Part shown: in pieces, positions 1-10,487 of the stretch
How positions within the stretch are numbered: position 1 is the stretch's first letter
How the letters are laid out: every line of letters starts with the position of its first letter
Source: Pascua guehoae
Lineage: Eukaryota; Basidiomycota; Tremellomycetes; Trichosporonales; Trichosporonaceae
Length of the DNA stretch: 32,246 bases
Reading direction: 5' to 3'
Assembly (NCBI GenBank): GCA_001600415.1
Contig: BCJX01000005.1
Coordinates: forward strand, 1,503,216-1,535,461
Made by a program: the position numbers and the translations under genes
The notes under the pieces: model-generated
What the model saw: only the letters and a program-made list of their open reading frames with translations
What the model was told of the DNA's origin: nothing
Databases searched by the model: none

Positions 1-16
1 ACCCCACTAACCCCAG

Positions 17-1802
17 CCATCGGGCTACCCACGCCCGCGCGAGACGCGCGAGTTCAACGGCCGCCAGTACATCATGGAAGAGGCCATCCAGGGCGACGTG
101 GCCTTTATCCGCGCCTGGAAGGTGGACGAGGCAGGCAACGCGATTTTCCGGTACGCTGCGCACAACTTTTCCGGCGCCATGGCGCGCGGCGCCAAGGTGA
201 CGATTGTCGAGGCCGAGGAGATTGTGCCCATTGGCGCGCTGGACCCGATGCAGATCCACCTGCCGGGCATCTATGTCGACCGCGTCGTGCAGACCCAGAC
301 GCCCAAGCAGATTGAAAATGTCACGCTGAGGGCGGAGCCGGGTGCGGCCGAGGAGGCGACGCTGGGATCGGGCGAGGCGAGGGCAAAGCGCGAGATGATT
401 GTCAAGGTGAGTTTGGGGGAACTCCCGAAGGGGGGTGGGGGCGGGGGAAGGGGAGGTGGGGAGGGGACGGCAGAGGGAGGGAGGGGGTGGCTCTGGACGG
501 GGTTGGGTACGAGCTCTTCCACAAAGCCAGACCTAGGCTATCGGGCTGTGGATGACCTCGCCCTGGTCCCACCTGCCTGTGCTAGTCGAGGCAAAACGAC
601 ATCCTCTACCTTTAGAGACCCCTCGGGCTGTACTGGTCACAGGATACCGCCACTGGCAGTAGGACCCCGCCTTGGAAGCAGAGACGAGACGAAACACCCT
701 GAACCGAGACACGGCCGGCATCCTGACGAAATGACACCCACTGGACACGGCTAACGCCAGCGCGCGGCCCAGGAGCTGTACGACGGCTGCTACGCCAACC
801 TCGGCATCGGCATGCCGACGCTCATCCCCGACTTTGTCCCCGAGGGCCGGCAGGTGTGGCTGCAGAGCGAAAACGGTATTCTGGGCATGGGCCCGCTGCC
901 GACAAAGGACGAGCTTGACGCGGATATTATCGTGAGTGGAACCAGTGGTGGGGACGGGACTGTGACACTGTAGCACTGTGGCATTGTGGCGATGTGTTGC
1001 ATTATCAATCACACCCTCTGTCCCAAGACCCTCTAGTGGAGAATGCACGCTGACGGACGCAGAACGCAGGCAAAGAGGTAAATACACCAGAACCGGGCCG
1101 GCCCAGAGTATACAGCAGCTAACATCCAGACGGTGACGCTCCTCCCGGGCGCGTCGTGCTTTGACTCTGTCGAGTCGTTTGCCATGATCCGCGGCGGACA
1201 CGTCGACGTGGCCGTCCTCGGCGCCATGGAGGTGGCGGCGAACGGCGACCTGGCCAACTGGATCATCCCGGGCAAGCTCGTCAAGGGTGAGTATGGGGCG
1301 GGGGCGTTGTGATCGGAGTGAACCTGGCCAAGTGTCGCAATTGTGGGACCAGAGGCGATGCAGACGACGACTGCGGTCCTGCAGGCCGCTCTAGCTCGAG
1401 GACTTGAAAAGACAAATCGCCCGCCTTCACAACGTGAACCCGCACTAACACCCCAGGCATGGGCGGCGCAATGGACCTCGTGTCGTCGCCCGACGCGACA
1501 AAGGTCATTATCACGACCGACCACTGCGACAAGAAGGGCAACCCCAAGATTGTCCAAAAGTGCTCGCTGCCAATCACGGGCGCGCGCTGCGTGAGCATGA
1601 TCATCACCGAGCTGGTAAGTGGCGAGAGTGTGTGGGGGCGAGGTTGTGTGTACTAACCACGCAGGCGGTATTCAACGTCGACCGCGAGAACGGGCGGCTG
1701 CAGCTCGCCGAGCTCATGCCCGGCGCGACGCTCGACGAGGTGCGCGCCAAGACGGGTGCCGACTTTGACGTCTTGGATACCGTAAAGGAGGTCTCAGTCT
1801 AG
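17..1802 (+). CDS. Succinyl-CoA:3-ketoacid CoA transferase (SCOT), 3' part, six exons in window
   Basis: Mitochondrial-type enzyme that moves CoA from succinyl-CoA to acetoacetate, allowing ketone bodies to be used. Exons read as 17-406, 761-931, 1063-1077, 1130-1286, 1457-1614 and 1665-1802 (stop TAG), joining into 342 residues; about 180 N-terminal residues of a ~520-aa family member lie upstream. The first visible exon follows an acceptor at 15-16 with branch CTAAC. Family landmarks seen are [12 protein letters not shown], the catalytic glutamate in [10 protein letters not shown] (codon 869-871), [34 protein letters not shown] and [11 protein letters not shown]. Every junction keeps frame and matches the family without a gap. 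Intron 407-760 (354 nt) is unusually long and purine-rich; the others are 50-170 nt. The gene converges on the beta-glucosidase, 294 bp away. Identification is secure; targeting cannot be judged because the N-terminus is missing. Confidence 0.95.
421..490 (+). repeat. G-rich tract inside the long SCOT intron
   Basis: Within intron 407-760 the sense strand carries about 70 nt of nearly pure purine with many runs of three to six G. The spacing could form G-quadruplexes in the pre-mRNA; this is inference from the pattern only. Confidence 0.6.
1063..1077 (+). other. 15-nt microexon of the SCOT gene (codons NAGKE)
   Basis: The block between donor 932 and acceptor 1129 would delete the conserved Asn-Ala-Gly-Lys-Glu linking the DADI(I/L) and TVT(L/I)LPGAS motifs. 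Exactly those five codons lie at 1063-1077, preceded by CTGACGGACGCAG and followed by GTAAAT. Flanking introns are 932-1062 (131 nt) and 1078-1129 (52 nt, branch CTAAC, acceptor CAG), all phase 0. Confidence 0.85.
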
Positions 1803-2096
1803 GCGGGGACAAGACGTGGTATTCGGTTTGTGGCTTGTGGGGCTTATTGGACTTGTACAGAGCATGAAGCAAGTGTCGTTAAAATGGGTCGTTGCATTTC
1901 CTAGAGACTAAAAGACTAAACTTTGAGGTAGACTCAACTTGGAGGTAACTACTTGGCAAAGGGATACGAAGGATACGGTATCGATGGTGGTACGGTATGT
2001 ACACTGCTGCAGCCTGTCCACGCAGCTACAGCGCCAGGCGTGCGACTTATTCTGCCCGTGTAGGCAGACTTGGGGGTTATAACTATCCTGGATGGC
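1803..2096. other. Convergent intergenic region between SCOT and beta-glucosidase
   Basis: The two stop codons face each other across 294 bp, so both 3' UTRs and terminators must fit here. The first half is richer in A/T than the flanking exons. No gene or repeat was seen. Confidence 0.6.
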
Positions 2097-5000
2097 TTAC
2101 GCCTTCGGGGTAAACCCGGACGAGACGCCCGTGTCGGCCGAGCTCTTTGCGACAACGGCAGTAAACTCGCCCTGGGGCACGACCCACGACTGCGAGACAA
2201 CGTCCCAGATCGACACGTCGTACGTCGAGAGGTTGAACGAGACAGTCTGCTGCTCGCCGGCGTTGAGCTTGATGCGCTCAAAGTCGCGGAGGACGCGGGG
2301 CGGCTCGCCCGCGCTCGGCGGGTACGCCAGGTAGAGCTGGGGCACCTCGTGGCCCTCGCGGTCGCCCGTGTTCTTGACGTCGACCTTGACCATCCAGCGG
2401 GGCTTGTGCAGGGCCTCTGCGGTCGACGCGCCAATCTTGACGGCTGGGTGCTTCTTGTTGTCGGCCGAGGCGGGGGCAGTGCCGTCCTCGTTGCTGTTGC
2501 CCTCGGCAAACGTGTCGCTGTTGCCGTTGGAGGCCGGGGCGTTGCCATTGTGGCCCATGAGCGACGTGTTGAGCGCAATCTCCTCGCGCTCGGCGAGCAC
2601 GGGCGTGTTGACTACTTCGCGGCGTTGCTTGTCACCACCGCCAAGGTCAGAGACTTGCAAGTTCGAGTACTCAAATGTCGTGTAGCTGAGGCCGAACCCG
2701 AACGGGAAGTGGGGCTCGATACCCTCCTTCTGGAAGTGGCGGTAGTCGATGAAAATGCCCTCGGTGTAGTTGACCTGCGGCTCGACGGGCGGGTTGGTGC
2801 TGACATAGTCGAGCTGGGCGGGGTAGTCTTCGAGCTTCTCGGCGATCGTGTACGGCAGCCGGCCAGAGGGGTTGACCGCACCATAGAGGACGTCGACGAG
2901 GCTGTTGCCAGATTCTTGGCCCGGGAGACCCGCCCACACGACGGCAGTGACGTTGGGGTGGTCGATCCACTTCTCGACATCCATGGCACCCACCGAGTGG
3001 ACGACCACAACCGTGTTCTTGTTCACCGCCGCCACAGCCTTGACGAGCTCATCGCCATTGTTCCACGCATACAGGTTGTTCCGGTCGCCCTCGTTACCGT
3101 CGACGACAATGTATCCTTCGCCAGAGTCGGAAGCAACACCGACAATAGCCACGTCAGCGTACATGGCCGTGTTGGCAGCGCCCTCCGTGTCCTGGTCCAG
3201 GAGCCACCATCGAATTGTCGACCGGTCCTGGCGCGCCTGCTGCGTAATGGCCTCGAGTGGGTCGATGAGGTATGGGAACTCTGCAGTGCCGGATCCCCAG
3301 CCCATGGCGAGTGTGCCGTCGAGACCACCGCGGTCAGGGTAGCCGTTGGGCCCGCGCTGGGCGGGTCCCATGTCCGAGCCAATAACCGCAATCGACTTTG
3401 GCTTGCACAGAGGCAGGGCATTGTTGACATTCTTGAGCAGGATTGCAGACGCCGCACCAATTTCCCGGACGATCCTGTTTGTCAGCAAAACAATGACTTC
3501 CAGCACGAGTGGACGCACTTGTAGTGGTCGCGTTGGACATCGACGTGCAGATTCTCCGGCCCGTCGGGGGTGAAGGCATTAAAGTTGACATCGGGGTAGC
3601 CCTCGTTTTGCTTGGTGAGGAACCACGCGGCCATGATACGCTGAGCCATGTCGTCGAGACGTTCCATCGAGACACTGCCGTTCTTGACAGCATCGACGAG
3701 CGCTGGGCCCCAGTACGACGACTTGCCGCCGTTCATGTCAATGTCACTGTATTTAGTGTCAGCGTGATGCTCTTGAGGGGCCGAGTTGCAAAGACGTACC
3801 CAGGCATGGACATGTCGAGGCCGCTGTTGGCCGAAAGGACGCCAGAGTGCTGCGCGTTCCAGTCGCTCATGACGTAGCCGCCAAAGCCGTACTCGGTCTT
3901 GAGGAGGCCGTTGAGCGTCTGCGAGTCCTGGCAGGCCCAGCTTCCGTTGATAAGCTGGTACGAGCACATCTGCTGGTCAGAATGTGTGCTAGGGACGTTA
4001 GGATATCGAGTAACGACACTTACAACAGACGACACGTCCGCCATGACGGCACGGAGGAAGGGGTGCGCATAGATCTCGTGAATGGTACGGTCGTCGACGT
4101 TGGACGAGCTGGTGGTGCGGTTACGCTCTTGCTCGTTGAGAATGTAGTGCTTGACACTGTTCAACGGTTAGTCTGTTGGATATACTATAGCCTCAAAGGT
4201 TGACAACCCCTTTGGTCTAGACTCACGTAGCCTGGACGCCCTGTTCTTGAAGGCCGTGGACAGTCTCCTCTGTAGCAATGCCAGAGAGGTATGGGTCGCC
4301 GCCAAAGCCTTCCCAGTTCCTTCCGGCTGCCGGGAGTCGGGCCATGTTGGTCATGGGGCCGAGCGCAACGTGGATGCCCTTGCCGCGGAACTCGCTGCCC
4401 ATCGCCCTGCCGCGGTTGTAGATGAGATCTTTGTCGAACCTGATTGTCAGTCGTTGGGCAAAGGAAGGGTTGCGTTAACAGTCTTTCGAAATGGTGACGG
4501 CCTGACTGGGTTGCCACATTGAGCTGGAACAGTGACCGCAGGACTGCAGTGTATCAAGCACAGTCGAACCTCTACCCCACAGAACCAACAATCACTCCAA
4601 CATGCACAACTGTACTCACGTAGCAGCCGCGTTGATACCGGCAGGGAACGCCGTCACATAGTCGGTAAGACGCACGCCCAAGGGCGAGTCGCCGAGACAC
4701 AGACCCTTCCAGTCGAGCTTGGGCAGGGCGGGCGTGTTGCCGACACAGCGGCCGACCATCCACCCGACACCAGTGACGAGGTTGACCTTGTCTTCGATAC
4801 ACCAGTTCTTCAAAAACGCCCTGGCACCCCTGTGTGCGCCGCGCCAGTTTGCCGAAAACTGGTCTTCGACGCCGAGCGGGGCCGGAATGTCGAGCTTGGT
4901 GTAGCCCTCTGGGACCGTGCAGTATGAGCACTCTGTGGCGGCTGCGTCGGCCGTGGTGGAGGGAGGGTCGGCGGGAGGGCTCGCGCTGGTGGCGGGTGTG

Positions 5001-5353
5001 TCGGCGGGCGCATTCGCGCTGGCACTTGAGTCGGCGGGCGCGTTCGCGCTGGCACTTGGGTCCGCCGGTGTGGTCATGACGACCGACGACGCGTCGGCGC
5101 CGGACGTGGCGGCCTGTTCGGAGGCTGCGTCGGTGGCAGCGGCGTCGGCACTAGACGCAGCGGCGTCCGTGACGTCCGTGGCTGCGGCGGGAGGGTTCTC
5201 TACCGCCGATGGGCCCATCGCGACAGAGGTAGCCTCGGACGGCGAAGCCGCCTCGGAAGGCGAGACTGCCGACGCGGGGGTCGCGGAAGCGGCGTCCGGA
5301 GACTGCGCGCTCCCTACCACGGCGAGGGTGAGGAGGACAGGGAGGAGGCGCAT
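2097..5353 (-). CDS. Secreted beta-glucosidase, glycoside hydrolase family 3
   Basis: Hydrolyses terminal beta-glucosyl residues (cellobiose and related glucosides) outside the cell. Exons 5353-4620, 4439-4227, 4156-4024, 3969-3800, 3746-3519 and 3474-2097 join to 951 residues; introns are 180, 70, 54, 53 and 44 nt with GTGAGT/GTAAGT/GTACGT/GTGCGT donors. A signal peptide ([17 protein letters not shown]) is followed by about 115 residues of Ala/Ser/Pro/Thr-rich sequence, then the GH3 barrel from about [11 protein letters not shown]. The nucleophile is Asp~396 in GYVMSDW; the acid/base is Glu~612 in SDSGEGYI, as in Aspergillus-type fungal GH3 enzymes. A C-terminal FnIII-like domain spans about residues 840-940. 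Length exceeds the usual ~860 aa because of the N-terminal linker. The start is chosen for the signal peptide. Substrate range cannot be told from sequence. Confidence 0.95.
5001..5060 (-). repeat. 30-bp tandem repeat, two copies, in the beta-glucosidase linker
   Basis: Two adjacent 30-bp units (5001-5030, 5031-5060) differ at few positions and encode the ten-residue peptides [10 protein letters not shown] and [10 protein letters not shown] in the low-complexity N-terminal segment. This indicates recent replication slippage within coding sequence. Confidence 0.8.
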
Positions 5354-8180
5354 GGTGTGTGCCCCAGTCTATGTGTGGAAAGGGGAGGGTGTACAAGGGG
5401 AAAGGGCCTCTGTGTGGGGGGACCCGTGTGGGAGTGGTGAATATCCGTACCAATGTCCGTGTAAGAGTCCATTCTTATACCATCTAGATGGCCATTCTCG
5501 ATGCCCGGGGCTTGCAACACGCTACACGCAGGCCTGCTTGCGCCCGAGTCCCGTCCTTCGGTGCACGTCCGTAGTACAGGGAGCCCAAGAGAGCCCAACA
5601 ATCTCCACACACCAAACACACAGGCACGCGATGGGTGCGTACGCGTTTGTGTGGTCGTTGTTGACGCGAAGTCGGTCACTAGGTCACCTGAGACGCCCGC
5701 CGGCGCGTTTTGGCGCTACGCTTCAGGCGCTAGGCACCGCGTTAGAAGGGTGAGAAGAATACGCGATGGTGAGCATAGGCCCACCCGATGGAGCGTCGAG
5801 GTTGAGGGTGATGGTGAGTGGTTGAGTTGATAGCGCGAGTTGAAGCGTTGTTGGACGTTGTCGCAGCCAACTCACCCCAGATGGCACTGTGGTTGTCTCT
5901 GTGCACAGTCTGAGGAATATGACGCATTAAGGCACGCATGAAAACGCCACAGCGAACAGTTGCCCCGCAGTGCCCACATGCCCCACATGCACATGGGGTG
6001 CCATCCCTTCGGTACGGCCCGAAGGGCCAGATGCATCCGAAAACGGGAACTGGGTTCATGGTTCAAGCTTGTCGTTCTGAAACCAACCACAACCTTTCAC
6101 ATGCCGAGAGGTGAGGTGCCGCCGGTACGGGACAGGAAAAAAGAGGCATACGCAGGCCTCGTCGTCCATAACGCCAAGGCTTGCTCGACTAAAGTTGGCC
6201 ACTTGGCCACTTGGTGTTCCTGCCAAAACATCATGGTGTTGGCAACATTCCCATGGCTCCACAAAGCGTTCTATCCTACTGGGTGGGCCCTGCACGTTAG
6301 ACGTTACTCATCACGCATCGTGCACAACCGCGTGAACACCCCCAGCAAGGAACGCGGACCAGGTACACGGTGTAGCTCTCAGAAGCAAAAAGCTTGAATG
6401 TCGTCCACCTCGTCGGGCGTACCACTGAGGAACTCGTTGACGCGTCGTTGTGCGCTAACGACGACGCGTCTGTCGACGTCCGACGGCATGGACGTTTCAG
6501 GTGTGGGAGTTGACGCTGTACAACTGGCCTAAAGGCATAAGTGTGGTCGTCAAACATGCCGCACGGTACTCCGCACTAGAACAGGATGGCAAGAGGTAAG
6601 GTATGAGCTAGTGTGCTAGTGTACCGCACTCCACACCGCAACACCAGAGTCATCCACTACTACTTGCATATGGCCTGGACGACAAGCGGGTGAATTTCGG
6701 AAACACCCATCGGGGTGCGGAGCTCTACAATCGACGCGAACCATGCGTTCTTCGACGCGTCAAACCACACTCCGAGACAAGATCAGACGCGACTAACTGC
6801 ACCAAGCCCACAAAGCTCTTGTTTCCTTGGGATGTGCGCCGCACAGAGCGACCGCAGCGCACAAGATCATGCGGAGATCGTATCGTCCGGGCTCTCCGTC
6901 CTCGACACCAACAGATGCAGCTCTGCATTATGAAAATCCACCCAACGACGCATGTCAGTCAAGAGGAACGGCTGGCCGTGGGAATGTCGCGCGTTGTGAC
7001 AGCGTATCGTAGGTTGAGAATACACGGACAAGGTCGAACAGCCGAGGTCTAGAAGCTCCCTGTCCCTGACCAGATATCCGCTTCGTCAACGTTGGGCAAA
7101 CCGGCAGACCGTCTTGCTCCGCAAGACGTGACCCCCAACACATTCGCAGTCACAACATTGTAGGGCTCCTTCTTAGGTGCGGTATACGGCGGCCGTACGA
7201 GCGTCTCACAGTTCGGAAGGCACACCCCGACCCAAACCGCGACGCATGCCGAGAAGATGGTATGTGGAGGAACAGCAGCATACCACGGAAGTGGCGCGTC
7301 GTACCAGACGTTCGACTTGACTACGAGTCGAGTTGCGTGGGTAATGCTCTGCTGACCAACATGCATGTTGTTGTAGGGAGTCAGCTGGTCTCAGTGCCGA
7401 GTGTTTTTCTTCAGAGATATCTTCATGGCCTTCCTCTCTCCTTGTGCCTTGCTGTCACAAACACCACTTCCACACTTGCGTAACAAGAAACGCAGCGTGT
7501 GTCTTTGTCAACGGCCAGGTGGTTATCTCTCCGAGCATTGTTTACCTTAACTATGTAACTGGTCTTCCTTCCCTTCCTCCCCCTCACGGCGTGACAAACA
7601 CTTGAAACGTTCAAGAAAGAGTTGGACGACAGTCTCCCTGCTGGGGAAGGGCCAGAGGAACATGGTACTGAACAGGAAGCAGCAAAGGCGGCCCAAGGCA
7701 CAGAAGGGAGCCAAACAGTAAAGACAACTCCCCACTGCTGTCCCCAGATCGTCTGACCAGATGGCGCTGTCGCTGACACATATACAGTGTCCCTCAGCCG
7801 GCGCAGATCCGATGCTTTGGAGGAAGGGGATGCGAGTGACTAGAACGTGACCCCTCTGACACGAGGCACAAGGTAAGATGGGGCAACCTAAAAGTCACCT
7901 TGTCAGTTCATCGTTTGCGTTGTCCAACTCCATGGCACAGGCGGTCCGAACACACATGCCCCCGAGCAACAATTAGGTGACACCAGGTGCGTCTGCCTCG
8001 CCGCAGACACAGCCCACAGCACTTGCATCCACGCATGCCCGCCTTGAAACCCACCGCCCAACACGGCCGTCTCCATACCACGTGTTTGTCTTCAGAATTG
8101 CATCCTTCATTTTTCACTGCCCCTGCCCCCAGCGACAGCCAACGCCGCGGGAACACCTCCCCCAGCCCGCAAGCCAGAAC
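5354..8180. other. Long intergenic region upstream of the beta-glucosidase
   Basis: About 2.8 kb with no gene I can support; open frames on both strands are short and lack recognisable motifs. A 36-codon minus-strand frame near 6397-6504 (MPSDVDRRVVV...) has coding-like composition but no recognisable extension. A short inverted repeat (CCCTTCGG/CCGAAGGG) lies near 6004-6026, and TTGGCCAC is repeated near 6193-6212. The left end should hold the beta-glucosidase promoter. Confidence 0.5.
5362..5419 (-). promoter_or_regulatory. Possible Mig1/CreA-type sites upstream of the beta-glucosidase
   Basis: Two matches to the SYGGRG carbon-catabolite repressor core lie just upstream of the start codon: CCCCAG at 5362-5367 (complement CTGGGG) and GTGGGG at 5414-5419. 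Glucose repression of secreted beta-glucosidases is well known in fungi, but the motif is short and common in this G-rich stretch, so the assignment is tentative. Confidence 0.2.
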
Positions 8181-9608
8181 TCAGAGAATGGCCTGCGCAT
8201 TGGGCGGCGACGCAATGCCCCCATCCAGGTTGAGCGTCATGGTGGTCAAGAAGAATGTGTACTGTTTGAGCTCTGCGCACTTTTTGGCCAGCTCGCGGAG
8301 ATCAAAGAGCTCGCCGAGCGGGCAGCCCCAGCCTGCAAGGAAGACTTCGTGGATGCAGGGCTTGCCGCTGGCAAAGTTTGGTGGCCAGTTTTCAAAGGCA
8401 AAGCTGGGGCCGTTAGTGCTCTGGTGGGTTGGGTTGCCCTCTGGATCTGGTTGGACGGCATCGCGGCGGATTGGCGTTGGGCTTGGTTCCCGTCCCCACT
8501 TCCATGCTGAGCTTCTTGGCCTTGTCGGCTGGAGTCGAGGTTGTGTTCCAGCCCAATCCTAATGATGAGGTTGGGCTGGGCACGACTCCTCGTCGTCCCG
8601 ATCTAGCACAGCCCGCACCCCACGTCCTAGCACTTGCCAGACTCACGTGTCGCCCGCCACCGCAGCAAGCCCCGTATCCCACGCCCAGCGCATAAACTCC
8701 TCGGACGCCTCGACGCCAACGCCGCCCTGCATCGGGTCATACTTGGCCAGCTCGGCCTCGGACAGGGCGTAAATCGCCTCTGTAAACCCAGTGCGGACAA
8801 TGAGCACGTCACCAGGCGCAAACTCGACGCCCTCGGCCTTGGCACACGCAAGCAGCGTCTCGAGCGACACGGGGTTCTCGGTCGAGAGCGCCTTGAGGGC
8901 GGGCTTGCCTTGGTCGGCGAGGTACTTTACAATGTCGAGGAGATGTGCGCGCGTCGTGATTGGGCGCTTTGCAAAGTCTGTCCGTAGTCAGAGGTGGTGA
9001 AGGTCAACAGGGAGAGGAAGGGGACGCACTGGAAATGCTAAACTTGTAGTTTGTCGGGTCGGCGGCCTGCTCGGTCGTCTGGCCGCCGTGGTAGCGGTAC
9101 TCGCCCTTTGTGGGGTAGTTCTAGCCCGTCAGCATACGTCCCCCCGCATACCTGCTGTCTATTCTGACGGCCTCCACCGCGGTTGCGGCCCCGGTAAAGA
9201 GTCTCTGCTCACCTGGTACGGGACGTGGTTCATCCCGTCCCACTGCGTGCTGCACTGCGTGTTCAGCTCGACGCGGTCGTCGAGATAGTAGCCGTTATTC
9301 TCACTCGCCGTCAGCACACCCCACCCCACCACACGGCTACCCACATCGTGTGCTTGACACACCCGCGGTGGGGGTTGACCGTCGGACCGATCAGAGGCAG
9401 GCTGGACCGTCAGCGCCATCGCGGTCTGTACCCACTTGAGGTTGACGGGGATCCCGTGCTTGACGGCGTCGCGCCCGCGCTTGACCGCCTCGGGCGTGAT
9501 GAGGTTGAGGCGGCCGTACTCGTTGTCCGCGCCCCAGAGACCCCACGCGTTGAGCGGCGGGCCGTCGCGTTTCTTGAGCTCGTCAAAGGTGCACGGGTTG
9601 TGGGACAT
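8181..9608 (-). CDS. Cyclase-family protein (PF04199-like, putative metal-dependent hydrolase)
   Basis: Fungal member of the cyclase / kynurenine-formamidase-like family; the substrate is unknown. Exons 9608-9213, 9120-9030, 8977-8647 and 8403-8181 give 346 residues, close to the usual fungal length of about 330. Landmarks are WGADNEYGRLNLITPE near residues 25-40, ELNTQCSTQWDGMNH at 114-128 (the family's metal/active-site region with Asp124 and His128), GDVLIVRTGFTEA, AVAGDT and the C-terminal GWGCPLGELFDL plus SPPNAQAI. Introns are 92, 52 and 243 nt; the last contains a hairpin. The start at 9608 is chosen because a TATA box lies about 65 nt upstream; an earlier in-frame ATG at 9716 lies upstream of that TATA. 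Residues 89-103 may be an unrecognised 45-nt in-frame intron (9300-9344). Confidence 0.88.
8548..8579. repeat. Inverted repeat (hairpin) inside the third cyclase intron
   Basis: CCAGCCCAA at 8548-8556 and TTGGGCTGG at 8571-8579 are perfect complements. Adjoining CCT/AGG extends the stem with a one-base bulge around the loop AATGATG. It sits in intron 8404-8646, which is several times longer than the gene's other introns. Confidence 0.7.
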
Positions 9609-9671
9609 GGTCGCTCGTGGTTGTGTGATGGAGGAGGGGCAGAAACACGCCGACGAGCAGGTGCTGGAGCC

Positions 9672-9677
9672 TATATA
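9672..9677 (-). promoter_or_regulatory. TATA box of the cyclase-family gene
   Basis: TATATA on the minus strand lies 64 nt upstream of the chosen ATG at 9608, which suits a short 5' UTR and argues against the in-frame ATG at 9716. Confidence 0.55.
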
Positions 9678-9959
9678 CTGCCATGTCGCCGACGGCGACG
9701 GGTGGGCAGCTTGCATTGTCGTGAGAGAGCTGTTTTGGGCACATAAGACACGCCCGGGGCCCGGCCCGGCATGTCGTCAGTTACCGCATGCTATGGGGAC
9801 AGCACCAGATGATGTCAATGGTCGGATCAGGCCGAGTGAGGCACCCGACCTGCTGTGTGCCACATCGGCATGCTGGCCCAATCAAGTGGCAAGGGTCGCG
9901 TTTGATTTCATTTCATCGGCAAAGTAAACGCCGAGGTGACAGTGGCTGCCGACGACCGA

Positions 9960-10006
9960 GACCCAGACCAAGACCAAGACCCAGACCAAGACCCAGACCC
10001 AGACCC
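9960..10006 (+). repeat. Imperfect hexamer tandem repeat (CCAGAC/CAAGAC)
   Basis: About eight consecutive hexamers of the form C(C/A)AGAC occur in one register. It is not in a recognised coding region and does not match a telomere repeat I know for these fungi. Confidence 0.85.
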
Positions 10007-10487
10007 GGGCGTGCTTCACCAGCAAGAGTCTCTGTGGCGCCTCGGCTGCTCCTTGGTGTACTGCCATCCCAGCCCATGTAGGCCTGATATTCATACAAGC
10101 ATGGGCGACGTGGTTCGGCTGAGCAGGTAATGTGAGCGGTATCGACGCGGTCGTGAGCTGTGGCACAAATCGACATTCCTGTCATCCTGTGCTCCCAACG
10201 GGCCGTGCCGCGCAAGAGCGGGTGTCATTTAGCTACCACTCAACTACATTCAACTCCCATTCACAAAGGTAACACGTCTGTTCCACAACCGGGGCAACTA
10301 TCTCACGTCACAAGCGAGACGAGGCCCAAAGGTCCTTGAGAGAAAAAGGGGTGCGATGCAGAGGGCATTACACAACCGAGACGAAGGTGCTGAATGCGAC
10401 ACAATCGAATGGTGGGGGAAACCTTATGGTGAAGACGGAGGTCGGTGAAGACGATTGATACGCAAGAAGAATCGCAGGGACTTGCCA

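Larger units (their letters stand above)
9609..10487. other. Intergenic region with a hexamer tandem repeat
   Basis: Holds the cyclase promoter on its left side and the 3' flank of kinase-like gene A on its right. The only internal structure seen is the CCAGAC/CAAGAC repeat at 9960-10006. No gene is supported. Confidence 0.5.

Noticed and set aside
2070..3524. 484-codon plus-strand open frame
   Set aside because: It is antisense to the last beta-glucosidase exon; its openness follows from the G/C third-position bias of the real gene and it has no family motif.
9609..9716. Upstream in-frame ATG giving a longer cyclase N-terminus
   Set aside because: It lies upstream of the TATA box at 9672-9677, and the added residues do not resemble the family.
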